A stretch of 11,473 bases of DNA from Candidatus Calidifonticultor daggyaiensis (GTDB lineage Bacteria; Actinomycetota; Humimicrobiia; Humimicrobiales; Humimicrobiaceae): the NCBI GenBank assembly GCA_015661035.1, contig JACVJA010000013.1, positions 1 through 11,473 on the forward strand. Reading direction: 5' to 3'. The notes below the pieces were generated by a model that was given only the letters and a program-made list of their open reading frames with translations, searched no databases and had not been told where the DNA came from. Positions 1 through 8,504 of the stretch are shown in pieces. Each line of letters starts with the position of its first letter. The stretch's first letter is position 1. The position numbers and the translations under genes are program-made.

Positions 1-3
1 TCT

Positions 4-1989
<1,986 letters not shown>

Positions 1990-2146
1990 TTATAACATCC
2001 CTTTCTTTTAAAATTTTTAAATTTATAAATTAATTTTTAAATTAACTTTATTATCAAATGATATATCAAATAACTCATCAGATAATCAATAATTAGATAG
2101 CTTAATCTTTATTTTTTAAATCTATTTTTTAAATTTATTAGATAAA
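1990..2146 (-). promoter_or_regulatory. dnaK upstream spacer with small palindrome
   Basis: AT-rich spacer between the MerR-like gene and dnaK. It holds the dnaK ribosome binding site, a perfect 10-base palindrome TGATATATCA at 2059-2068, and the heptamer ATCAAAT repeated 12 bases apart at 2053-2059 and 2065-2071. I see neither the CIRCE element recognised by HrcA nor the HAIR element of classical HspR (CTTGAGT and its inverted partner). No strong -35/-10 pair is evident, so read-through from the upstream regulator is likely. The palindrome could be an operator, but in DNA this AT-rich it could be chance. Confidence 0.3.
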
Positions 2147-2458
2147 TTAATCTTCTTTAACTCTCATTAAATAATTCTTAAAGCAATCAGCAACATCCTG
2201 TGGGCACTTGGTCATTATCACATTATCCCGCCTCTTAATTAAAATTATTATAGAACGAAGGTTCATACCTTGTTCATACATAAGCTCTCTAATATATTCA
2301 AGCCAATTAATGTCTTCCTTTGAATAATACCTTTTTCTTCCGCGCCTTAAAGGGCACACAAGTTTAAACCTTTCATAATAATACAAAGTCCTACTATTAA
2401 CACCTAAAAAATCTGCTACAAGTTCTATTGGATAACTTTTATCTTTTTCATTAAACAA
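2147..2458 (-). CDS. MerR-family (HspR-like) regulator
   Basis: Small DNA-binding protein of 103 residues. A MerR-type winged helix-turn-helix fills residues 9-49: YPIELVADFLGVNSRTLYYYER, then a basic wing RRGRKRYYSKEDI. A helix follows with EQGMNLRSIIILI at 62-74, which resembles the EEGVNLAGI segment of HspR, the repressor of dnaK operons in Actinobacteria. No metal- or drug-binding C-terminal domain is present, and the protein is shorter than typical HspR. Translation starts at TTG (2456-2458). The start is supported by a good GGTGAG ribosome site five bases upstream and by alignment of the domain. The gene lies directly upstream of dnaK on the same strand, so autoregulation of a regulator-dnaK unit is a reasonable inference, although no HAIR operator is seen. 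The MerR family call is firm; the HspR role is inferred. Confidence 0.85.
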   Translation of the reverse strand: MFNEKDKSYPIELVADFLGVNSRTLYYYERFKLVCPLRRGRKRYYSKEDINWLEYIRELMYEQGMNLRSIIILIKRRDNVIMTKCPQDVADCFKNYLMRVKED

Positions 2459-2463
2459 TAAAG

Positions 2464-2469
2464 CTCACC
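2464..2469 (-). promoter_or_regulatory. Ribosome binding site of the MerR-like gene
   Basis: On the minus strand GGTGAG sits five bases before the TTG start at 2458. This decides the start, because no in-frame ATG is available upstream of the conserved helix-turn-helix. The site is also the last unit of the pentanucleotide array that runs upstream of it, with GGTAA, GGTAA and GGCTA units immediately behind. Confidence 0.7.
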
Positions 2470-2559
2470 TTACCTTACCTAGCCTAGCCTAACCTTATAT
2501 TGGCTTATCTTGTCTTCCTTTTCTTTATCTTGTCTTATATTATCTTACATTAATTTAAT
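2465..2559. repeat. Degenerate pentanucleotide array (TTAYC)n
   Basis: Read on the plus strand in steps of five from 2465, each of 19 consecutive units begins with T and most fit TTAYC or TAGCC: TCACC, TTACC, TTACC, TAGCC, TAGCC, TAACC, TTATA, TTGGC, TTATC, TTGTC and so on to TTAAT. Within it TTATCTTGTCTT occurs exactly twice, at 2505-2516 and 2525-2536. The array lies in the predicted 5' leader of the MerR-like mRNA, where it reads as purine-rich GGTAA/GATAA units. It looks like a decayed microsatellite, possibly kept for its Shine-Dalgarno-like content. It is not coding, because a pentamer array would shift frame every unit and stops occur. Confidence 0.6.
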
Positions 2560-2707
2560 TATTTATTGCTTTAAGCTAGCACAACTTATTTTAATTTACT
2601 TTATATAGTTATATCTTATTAAATTAAAATACTTTAAATTAATAAGCTATAACCTATTAAAAATAATTCATTTCATTTACTATTTGCTTTAAGAATTTTC
2701 AATGCAA

Positions 2708-2736
2708 ATTTTAATTAATAAAAAAAGCTTTGTCAA
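2708..2736 (-). promoter_or_regulatory. Sigma-70-type promoter for the regulator-dnaK unit
   Basis: On the minus strand a perfect TTGACA (complement of 2731-2736) is followed after exactly 17 bases by TAAAAT (complement of 2708-2713). This is the best promoter match in the window. Transcription would start near 2700 and give a leader of about 240 bases before the TTG start of the MerR-like gene. The housekeeping match suggests basal expression controlled by a repressor rather than a dedicated heat-shock sigma factor. Confidence 0.6.
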
Positions 2737-2776
2737 GTATTTTTTTAAAAAAATTTATATTAATGCGAAAAAATAT

Positions 2777-2793
2777 TTTCACTTAAAGTGAAA
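2777..2793. promoter_or_regulatory. Perfect 17-base palindrome, possible operator
   Basis: TTTCACTT and AAGTGAAA flank a single central base, giving eight-base arms with no mismatch. The site begins 41 bases upstream of the -35 box of the leftward promoter at 2708-2736. The spacing suits an activator or an upstream repressor site. The factor that binds it cannot be told from the sequence; the neighbouring MerR-like protein is one candidate. MerR proteins usually bind between -35 and -10, so another regulator is equally possible. Confidence 0.4.
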
Positions 2794-3096
2794 TAATAAT
2801 TGTTAAAACTTATTAATTTTTATTTAAAAGGGCTTAAAAACAATTTCGATGAAAGTTTTTAAAAAAATTGAGGAAATTGATAATTAGTTATTAAAACAGT
2901 AAAAATATTTATAATTTCATTTGTCAACCCATTCTAATTATATGGTATTACTATATCCATTATAACTATATCAGTATCACTTTGCTAGCTATCCTTACAT
3001 ATAACTTGTTTTATTCTACCATTATCTTATATAAACTATTATATATACTACTATTACCAATATAAAGTATTACCCTATATATTACTGCTGTCTTAA

Positions 3097-4626
3097 TTAT
3101 ACCCCTATCCCAGATAATTTTTTATAATCTTCCTTTAAATCTTTATATAGTGAACTGTAAATCTCATAAATCTTTTTATATTTCTTATTATTTTCTATAT
3201 TTGGTTGTATCTGTTCTACTTCTCTTATTACTTTATCTGCTGCTTGTACTACTGAATCGAAAATTCCGCAGCCAACCCCAGCAAGAAGAGCGCCGCCATA
3301 AGATGGTCCTTCTTCAACATTTAAAGTAGCAATCTTTAGCCCAAAAATATCAGCAATTATTTGTTTCCAAATCCGGCTTGAGGCTCCACCGCCAAACAAT
3401 ATCACCTTATCAGATTTAACACCAATTTCTTGAATTAATTTTAAGCAGTCATACTGACTAAAAGCAACACCTTCAAGTATTGCCCTGACAAAATGGTCTT
3501 GATTATGAACATAAGAAAGACCAAAAAATACTCCTCTTGCATAAGGGTCAGCATGGGGCGTTCGCTCCCCTGTCAAATATGGCAAAAAAATCAGCCCATC
3601 TGCCCCACAAGATACATTTTCAGCCTGTTTGTCTAACAACTTATATTTCTTCAATTCTGGATATTGGCTCTTTATATTTTGACTTGGACCAAAACAGTCA
3701 TTATACCATTTTAACGAGCCTGCAGCAGAAAGAGTAACCCCCATTAAAAACCACTTTCCTGGAACTGCATGACAAAATGAATGAAGCCTTCCTTGACTAT
3801 CATAAACAGGCTCGTCACAATATGAAAATACAACTCCTGAAGTTCCAATATAATCAGAAATTAATCCAGATTTTACAATGCCAGACCCAACAGCACCCCC
3901 TGGTTGGTCGCCAGCTCCGCCAACAATTGGTGTGCCTTCAAGTAACCCAGTTAAATTTGCAGCTTCTTTATTTACTCTTGCTGTAACCTGATAGGATTCA
4001 AAACAGTCTGGAAGTATTTCTTTTTTTATTTTTAAGCCTGAAATAATTTCATCAGACCAATTTCTTTTTCTTATATCCAACAACCCCGTGCCTGAGGCAT
4101 CAGAAACTTCAGTAGCATAAACACCAGAAAGTTTAAATCTTATATAATCCTTTGGAAGAACTACTTTATAAATTTTATTATAATTTTCTGGTTCGTTATC
4201 TTTGAGCCATAAAATTTTAGGAGCAGTAAAACCTGTTAAAGCTTTATTAAAGGAAAGCTTGATATAACCTTCATAACCAAAAGTTTGATAAATTTTTTCA
4301 CACTGGTTTTGAGTCCTTTGATCACACCAAAGTATAGCAGGTCTTATAACATCCCCATTACTATCAATAAAAACACTTCCGTGCATTTGACCTGAAGGGC
4401 CAATACCAGCAATATCTTTTGGGGATACTTTTGAATCCTGCAAAACTTTACGTAGGACTTTTATAGAAGCTTCCCACCAGTCATTGGGATTTTGCTCTGC
4501 CCAGCCGGGTTTTGGTGTTATTAAAGGGTAATCAGCACTTGCAGAAGCAATTAGCTTGCCATCTTCATTAATAATTATAGCACGTGTTGAGCTTGTACCA
4601 ATATCCATTCCTATTAAATATTTCAT
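3097..4626 (-). CDS. xylB: Xylulokinase (FGGY carbohydrate kinase)
   Basis: Phosphorylates D-xylulose with ATP to D-xylulose 5-phosphate, the entry of xylose into the pentose phosphate pathway; cytosolic. The 509 residues match the family length. The N-terminal FGGY domain begins with the ATP-phosphate loop MDIGTSSTRA (7-16). The signature SGQMHG at 78-83, with substrate-contacting Met81 and His82, marks xylulokinase rather than glycerol kinase. GGAGDQPGGAVG carries the predicted catalytic base Asp240. The C-terminal domain has YLTGERTPHADPYARG and the adenosine-binding LFGGGASS. The ATG start has a GGGAGAT ribosome site. No xylose isomerase or sugar transporter is next to it, so substrate preference within the FGGY family is inferred from motifs alone. 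It is transcribed away from the TPM-domain gene, with a 156-base divergent gap. Confidence 0.95.
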   Translation of the reverse strand: MKYLIGMDIGTSSTRAIIINEDGKLIASASADYPLITPKPGWAEQNPNDWWEASIKVLRKVLQDSKVSPKDIAGIGPSGQMHGSVFIDSNGDVIRPAILWCDQRTQNQCEKIYQTFGYEGYIKLSFNKALTGFTAPKILWLKDNEPENYNKIYKVVLPKDYIRFKLSGVYATEVSDASGTGLLDIRKRNWSDEIISGLKIKKEILPDCFESYQVTARVNKEAANLTGLLEGTPIVGGAGDQPGGAVGSGIVKSGLISDYIGTSGVVFSYCDEPVYDSQGRLHSFCHAVPGKWFLMGVTLSAAGSLKWYNDCFGPSQNIKSQYPELKKYKLLDKQAENVSCGADGLIFLPYLTGERTPHADPYARGVFFGLSYVHNQDHFVRAILEGVAFSQYDCLKLIQEIGVKSDKVILFGGGASSRIWKQIIADIFGLKIATLNVEEGPSYGGALLAGVGCGIFDSVVQAADKVIREVEQIQPNIENNKKYKKIYEIYSSLYKDLKEDYKKLSGIGV

Positions 4627-4711
4627 TTAAATCTCCCAACTTGACCTATCTTAATTTTTACTATATTCAAAATTTAATAAAAACTAATTTAAACTTTTAT
4701 AATTATTTTAT

Positions 4712-4740
4712 ATTTTAAAATTTTTAAAAATTAAAGTAAA
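4712..4740 (-). promoter_or_regulatory. Candidate promoter for xylulokinase
   Basis: On the minus strand TTTACT (complement of 4735-4740) is separated by 17 bases from TAAAAT (complement of 4712-4717), giving a leader of about 80 bases to the ATG at 4626. The surrounding 156-base divergent spacer is almost entirely A and T, so this match could arise by chance. No operator palindrome typical of a sugar repressor is seen here. Confidence 0.35.
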
Positions 4741-4782
4741 ATTGAAAATAATAAGTTTTAATAAAAAATTTAAAATATAAAT

Positions 4783-5676
4783 ATGATAAACATAAAAAAA
4801 GAAGAAAATACAAAAAAGGAAATAAATAATAATATAAATTCTAGCAAAGATGTTAGCATCCTAAAGCCCAAGCCAATTGCTAGCTGCAACTATTTTGAAT
4901 TTAATGATTTAAAAAAAGGTGATATAAAAAATTGTCTTTTTATTTTAAGAAACATTGGCGGTCCTTATGAAAAAATTAATATTGATGTCATAAATATTGA
5001 TGTTATCAACGTAGAATCAAAAGTAAATATTGAATCAAAAGATGTTAATGAAAAAAAACAAGTCAGTTTTTTAAAATTAACAAAACTTGAACCTCTTGAA
5101 AAAAACCAAATTGATCGTTTACCCTTAAAAGTATTTTTCCAAGTAAAAGCCCTTGACTGGAGTAAAAAATATGAAGCTAAAATTGTTGCAAGACTTGATG
5201 ACATACCTGAAGAAGTAGTAGTAAAATTAGATACTCAAACCAAACCAGTAAATGATTTTGCAAAAATTTTCTCTATTAAAGAAATTAAAAAAATTAATCA
5301 ATTAATTAATAAAATAGAAAAAATTACATCTGCAGAAGTTGCATTAGTCACTTTAGACTCAATTCAAGATATTAAATTTCAAAATGACGATATATCTAAA
5401 ATAAATATTGATAATATTGCAAACAAGCTTTTTAACGAGTGGGGAATTGGAAAAAAAGATAAAAATAACGGTATTCTTTTTTTAATAGATATTACTAATA
5501 AAATTTTTAGGTTTGAGGTTGGTTTAGGTCTTGAAAACATTATTACTTCTGAGTTTATCAGCAATACATCAAATAAATATATAATTCCAAATTTTAAAAA
5601 TGGAAAATATGCAAAGGGCGCTTATTTAGCGCTAACAGATATTTTTGCGGAAATATTTAGAAGTGGCAAAAATTAA
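4783..5676 (+). CDS. Ig-like/TPM-domain protein, cytosolic
   Basis: 297 residues in three parts. Residues 1-28 are a Lys/Asn-rich tail. Residues about 30-152 look like a beta-sandwich reminiscent of DUF1573 or other Ig-like folds (FEFNDLKKGDIKNCLFILRNIGG near 38-60, alternating strands to 150). Residues about 165-292 form a TPM domain (TLP18.3/Psb32/MOLO-1), recognised by SAEVALVTL, the WGIGKKDKNNGILFLID core at 220-236, EVGLGLE at 245-251 and the final IPNFKNGKYAKGA. TPM proteins are usually exported and anchored by a C-terminal membrane helix, and some are reported as acid phosphatases or photosystem repair factors. This one has no signal peptide and no membrane segment, so it should be cytosolic. 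A 15-base tandem duplication (4975-5004) encodes INIDV twice. No Shine-Dalgarno is visible; the ATG is the first start in frame. Function unknown; the TPM call is confident, the Ig-like call tentative. Confidence 0.8.
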   Translation: MINIKKEENTKKEINNNINSSKDVSILKPKPIASCNYFEFNDLKKGDIKNCLFILRNIGGPYEKINIDVINIDVINVESKVNIESKDVNEKKQVSFLKLTKLEPLEKNQIDRLPLKVFFQVKALDWSKKYEAKIVARLDDIPEEVVVKLDTQTKPVNDFAKIFSIKEIKKINQLINKIEKITSAEVALVTLDSIQDIKFQNDDISKINIDNIANKLFNEWGIGKKDKNNGILFLIDITNKIFRFEVGLGLENIITSEFISNTSNKYIIPNFKNGKYAKGAYLALTDIFAEIFRSGKN

Positions 5677-5839
5677 TTAGTTTCTTTGCTAAGATGATAA
5701 GTTTGTATGCTAAAAATTTGTTAAAAAAATGATTTAGTAGTTGATAAAGCAATATTAAAATACTAAAAGTTTCAAATTTAAATATTTTGCTATAATTATG
5801 CTAAATATTAATTAAGCTATAATAATATAATAAACAATT
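5677..5839 (+). promoter_or_regulatory. Spacer with candidate plsY promoters
   Basis: AT-rich 163-base gap before plsY. An extended -10 element TGCTATAAT is at 5788-5796. Two further TATAAT boxes lie at 5818-5823 and 5826-5831, the last ending only eight bases before the ATG at 5840. None has a good -35 box. The short distance from the last box would produce a leaderless or almost leaderless mRNA, consistent with the lack of any Shine-Dalgarno before plsY. No terminator hairpin is seen after the TPM-domain gene. Confidence 0.35.
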
Positions 5840-6484
5840 ATGATTATTAAAAATTTTTATTTAAACACAGCTTTTTTACTTACCATTTCTTATTTAATCG
5901 GCTCAATCCCATCAGCATATATTGCAGGCAAAATTAAAGGAGTTGATATAAGAAAAACTGGTAGTCAAAATGTTGGCGGCATGAATACTTTTAGCAGTGT
6001 TGGCAAAATTGCTGGTATTTTAGTAGCATTATTTGATATGGGCAAAGGAGCTTTTTGCGCATGGTTTGCAACTAAATTTTCTAATAACCATTCATTTGTA
6101 CCTTTGCTTGCTGTTATTGCAGCTATTGTTGGACATAACTGGATGATTTACATAGGTTTTAAAGGCGGTAAAGGTTTATCTACATTAATAGGTGCATTAT
6201 TTTTTTTATCTCCACTTTCAATTCTATTTTTATATTTATTGTTTATGCCTGCTGCGATAATATTGTTTAAAGATACATATGTATCACAAGGTGTTGCACT
6301 TTTTTTCTTTTCATTTTTTATGTGGTATAGAGAGTCAAGTTATTATTGGTGTATCTTTTTAATTCTTGTAACAATTGTGTATAGCTTAAAGTGTATTGGA
6401 TTATATAAAAGTTATATTACTGAGCAAAGAAGAGACATAAATCCTTTTTTAAGAAAAATTTTTAACCCTTTTTTTAGAGGATAA
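5840..6484 (+). CDS. plsY: Glycerol-3-phosphate acyltransferase PlsY
   Basis: Integral membrane enzyme that transfers an acyl group from acyl-phosphate to glycerol 3-phosphate, giving lysophosphatidic acid, the first step of phospholipid synthesis. It normally pairs with PlsX, which is not in this window. The 214 residues are the usual size and mostly hydrophobic, with several membrane helices. Conserved PlsY blocks are present: YLIGSIPSAYIAGK at 18-31, DIRKTGSQN at 36-44, the DMGKG motif at 66-70, and GHNW...FKGGKG at 98-112. Two deviations stand out: the usual GSGN is GSQN (Gln43), and the usual G-A-T-N is GGMN at 46-49. These touch the glycine-rich phosphate loop, so the protein may be a divergent PlsY or a paralogue with altered substrate. 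ATG start with no ribosome site. The family assignment is firm. Confidence 0.9.
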   Translation: MIIKNFYLNTAFLLTISYLIGSIPSAYIAGKIKGVDIRKTGSQNVGGMNTFSSVGKIAGILVALFDMGKGAFCAWFATKFSNNHSFVPLLAVIAAIVGHNWMIYIGFKGGKGLSTLIGALFFLSPLSILFLYLLFMPAAIILFKDTYVSQGVALFFFSFFMWYRESSYYWCIFLILVTIVYSLKCIGLYKSYITEQRRDINPFLRKIFNPFFRG

Positions 6485-6666
6485 TTTCAATTTAATAACT
6501 CTAAATAAATAATAATTTAGGATAATTCAATAAATAGTAACTACAGATAAACTTAAATAGTATTATATAAGAATTATATAAATATGTAGTTACATGATAT
6601 TATACATATATAATTGTTTATACAATTATATACATGATTATATATATTTAAAGAATAGGTTAAAAT
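6485..6666 (+). promoter_or_regulatory. nrdR upstream region with nested inverted repeats
   Basis: A 182-base AT-rich spacer rich in symmetry. GTAACTAC (6537-6544) pairs with GTAGTTAC (6586-6593) across 41 bases, which contain ATTATATAA twice (6562-6570 and 6573-6581). Just downstream is a perfect 11-base inverted repeat, arms 6607-6617 and 6622-6632, around a TTAT centre. ACATGAT occurs at 6592-6598 and 6632-6638. A TATAAT is embedded in the left arm at 6609-6614. NrdR often regulates nrd genes through paired 16-base boxes; ACATATATAATTGT at 6604-6617 is similar in style but two bases short, so assignment is only suggestive. Confidence 0.35.
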
Positions 6667-7116
6667 ATGAAATGTCCATATTGTTCTTATACTGAGTCTA
6701 AGGTTTTAGAAACAAGGCCATCGGAATCTGATGGAAGCATAAGAAGAAGGCGTGAATGTGAAAAATGTGGCAAAAGGTTTACAACCTTTGAGAGAATTGA
6801 AAACTCACCATTAGCTGTTATAAAAAAGGATAACACAAGAGAACCATTTGATAGAAATAAAATTCTAAGCGGTCTTATACGGGCTTGTGTTAAAAGAAAC
6901 ATAAGTTCGTCACAAATTGAAAATCTTGTTAATGAAATTGAACTTGAAATTAAAAATACTCATCCTTTTGAAATAAGCTCTAAAGAAATTGGAGATATTG
7001 TATTAAAAAAATTAAGAGATTTAGATAAAGTTGCCTATATTAGATTTGCTTCAGTATATAAACAATTTGACAGTCTTGAGCAATTTACAAAAGAACTCAC
7101 TGAATTAACAAACTAG
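6667..7116 (+). CDS. nrdR: Transcriptional repressor NrdR
   Basis: Zinc-finger and ATP-cone repressor of ribonucleotide reductase genes; it senses ATP and dATP and binds NrdR boxes in nrd promoters. The 149 residues are the standard length. The zinc ribbon has Cys3, Cys6, Cys31 and Cys34, with the conserved ETRPSESDGSIRRRREC segment between. The ATP-cone follows from about 46, with VIKKDNTREPFDRNKILSGLIRAC and the closing DKVAYIRFASVYKQF at about 124-138. ATG start; a weak AGG seven bases upstream may serve as ribosome site. It stands alone, convergent with the eRF1-like gene, with no nrd gene beside it. Identification is essentially certain. Confidence 0.98.
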   Translation: MKCPYCSYTESKVLETRPSESDGSIRRRRECEKCGKRFTTFERIENSPLAVIKKDNTREPFDRNKILSGLIRACVKRNISSSQIENLVNEIELEIKNTHPFEISSKEIGDIVLKKLRDLDKVAYIRFASVYKQFDSLEQFTKELTELTN

Positions 7117-7238
7117 TTTTTAAAACCAGTTTAAATAGCAATTTTAATACTGCTCTTTGCCTTTGCTCTGCAGCTTAAAGTCAAAAATATTAAAAAGAAA
7201 TTTCCGTAATTTTCATAAATAAAAGACAAAACAAAACT
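7117..7238. other. Convergent intergenic spacer
   Basis: 122 bases between the converging nrdR and eRF1-like genes, where a bidirectional terminator would be expected. The only candidates are a weak dyad overlapping the nrdR stop (AACT at 7111-7114 with AGTT near 7128-7131) and a relatively GC-richer patch at about 7152-7178 (TGCTCTTTGCCTTTGCTC). Neither forms a stable stem followed by a T run. I see no convincing terminator. Confidence 0.4.
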
Positions 7239-8417
7239 TTAATAAGCAATAAATCTCAAGACTGCTCCTATATTTCCTGCTTCAACTAATCTTTGGTTAC
7301 CGGATACACTAACCAGCTCGCAGCCTTGCTTTAACGCAGTTTCTATTATTTCATCGGTCACATCACTATAATAAACAATTTTACCCTTGCAATATTTACA
7401 ATTATTTTCCTTTTTTAAAGATATGTATCCACATTCTTGACAGACATAACCCTCTGCAAAAAAATCTTCATCAAAAATAATTTGTTTTGCCTGCTCCATC
7501 ATTAAAGCTTTTACAACTCCTTCTATACCTAATACTCCTAAACCATGTGTATTATATTCATCAATAAGTTTGTCTACCAAGGTATCTTTTTGTCTCTTTT
7601 CAAAATTTTCAATTAGTTTATTTGCCTTTTCTCTAATAGTAGATGGAGGCTCATCAGGTTCTGCAAAAATACTTCCTATATGACGAGACTGCAAAAAGCT
7701 ATGCAGGTAATTTAAAAATTGCGGTATTATATCTTTTCTACCAGCAATTATTAAATAATCAAATTTAAATTCTCTTAAATGTGCTAATAATCTTTCATTT
7801 AAATATTTAAAGAAATGGTGTAGTTTTTCTTCTATACGAGCTAAAATATTTTTTTCTTTAAATGCCAATTGACTTCTGTAGTTTACCTTTGGCGGCACAT
7901 CGCTAACAAATGCCTCAATAAAGTCTTCAATTTCTCCTAAATAAATTGTTAAAAGCTGAGCCTTTTCTCTGTCTAAAACTAATACACCATATTTCGGAGT
8001 ACTGCTTAAAATAGTTCTTAAAATTTGAGTGTGTGGTTTTGGATCTATTATAAGCTTGGATTTTATTGTAAAGGGTAACTCTATAATATTTATAATTTCT
8101 CTCTTAAAAGCATACAAGAGCAAAGTTTTGCCTGATTTTGGTCTATATTGCTCATTAATAAAAATTTTTATTAAATTTAACATATCTAATACATCTTTCT
8201 TCTGCTGCGATGAATAATTTTGGCTCTGTTCAATTTCAGATTTTTTTTCAACAATCATTGAGTTTAATTTTGAAGTATATTCTTGCTTTGAAACTCTTTT
8301 TGGATTGACTAATAAATAAAGACTTATAAATAATTCATTATCTGAACCGGTATTAGAATAAGCCAAAATTTCTTTTAATTGATTAAAATTTTTCTTTAAA
8401 TCTTTAATTTCCATCAT
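7239..8417 (-). CDS. eRF1-like protein (baeRF/Vms1-type)
   Basis: 392-residue bacterial relative of archaeal/eukaryotic release factor eRF1, a superfamily linked to ribosome rescue and peptidyl-tRNA hydrolysis. The N-terminal region runs to about 135. The middle domain starts at YGVLVLDREKAQLLTIY (143-159); where eRF1 has its GGQ loop this protein has VNYRSQLAF, so Ser182-Gln183 is kept but the two glycines are not. The C-terminal L7Ae-like domain (about 278-392) has GVEGVVKAL-type residues at 297-305, a zinc-ribbon insert with Cys326, Cys329, Cys340 and Cys343, and the ELVSVSGNQ...GNIGAVLRF end at 367-389. No signal or membrane segment, so cytosolic. ATG start at 8417 with a strong GAGGTGAT ribosome site six bases upstream; a second ATG follows immediately. 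It is a single-gene unit, convergent with nrdR. The superfamily call is good; whether it still hydrolyses peptidyl-tRNA is unknown. Confidence 0.85.
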   Translation of the reverse strand: MMEIKDLKKNFNQLKEILAYSNTGSDNELFISLYLLVNPKRVSKQEYTSKLNSMIVEKKSEIEQSQNYSSQQKKDVLDMLNLIKIFINEQYRPKSGKTLLLYAFKREIINIIELPFTIKSKLIIDPKPHTQILRTILSSTPKYGVLVLDREKAQLLTIYLGEIEDFIEAFVSDVPPKVNYRSQLAFKEKNILARIEEKLHHFFKYLNERLLAHLREFKFDYLIIAGRKDIIPQFLNYLHSFLQSRHIGSIFAEPDEPPSTIREKANKLIENFEKRQKDTLVDKLIDEYNTHGLGVLGIEGVVKALMMEQAKQIIFDEDFFAEGYVCQECGYISLKKENNCKYCKGKIVYYSDVTDEIIETALKQGCELVSVSGNQRLVEAGNIGAVLRFIAY

Positions 8418-8423
8418 TCAAAA

Positions 8424-8431
8424 ATCACCTC
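8424..8431 (-). promoter_or_regulatory. Strong ribosome binding site of the eRF1-like gene
   Basis: GAGGTGAT on the minus strand lies six bases before the ATG at 8415-8417 and nine before the next ATG at 8412-8414. The six-base spacing favours the first Met. It is the best Shine-Dalgarno in the window. A TATAAT just upstream on the same strand could be a -10 box, but no matching -35 was found. Confidence 0.7.
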
Positions 8432-8504
8432 AATATTGATATTATATTAAAAATAAGAACTTTAAAATAATTATAATACTTGTTATTTTTTTAAAAGTAA
8501 AATA

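Larger units (their letters stand above)
2459..3096. other. 638-base intergenic region without a gene
   Basis: No coding region is credible here: all six frames are broken by frequent stops and composition is very AT-rich. It holds the pentanucleotide array next to the MerR-like gene, a leftward promoter (2708-2736), a 17-base palindrome (2777-2793) and, at 2841-2879, a loose inverted repeat CAATTTC/GAAATTG. The part from about 2930 to 3090, just after the xylulokinase stop, has far more C than G on the plus strand and contains ACTATATC twice (2950-2957 and 2965-2972), loosely like the pentamer array. No hairpin followed by a T run that would mark a xylulokinase terminator was found. Confidence 0.6.

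Noticed and set aside
2922..2927. Second leftward TTGACA after the xylulokinase stop
   Set aside because: No -10 hexamer lies at 16-18 bases; the nearest TATAAA is only about 9 bases away.
2459..3096. A hidden small gene or decayed gene in the long gap
   Set aside because: Stops are frequent in all frames and the visible periodicity is 5 rather than 3.
3537..3986. Two plus-strand open frames inside xylulokinase
   Set aside because: Antisense shadows of a conserved gene with catalytic motifs; the translations are low complexity and have no family features.
7075..7080. CTTGAG half of an HspR HAIR element
   Set aside because: Lies within the nrdR coding region, lacks the inverted partner and is far from any heat-shock gene.
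7152..7178. GC-richer patch as a bidirectional terminator
   Set aside because: Only about four complementary bases (CTGC/GCAG) and no T run follow; it does not form a convincing stem.
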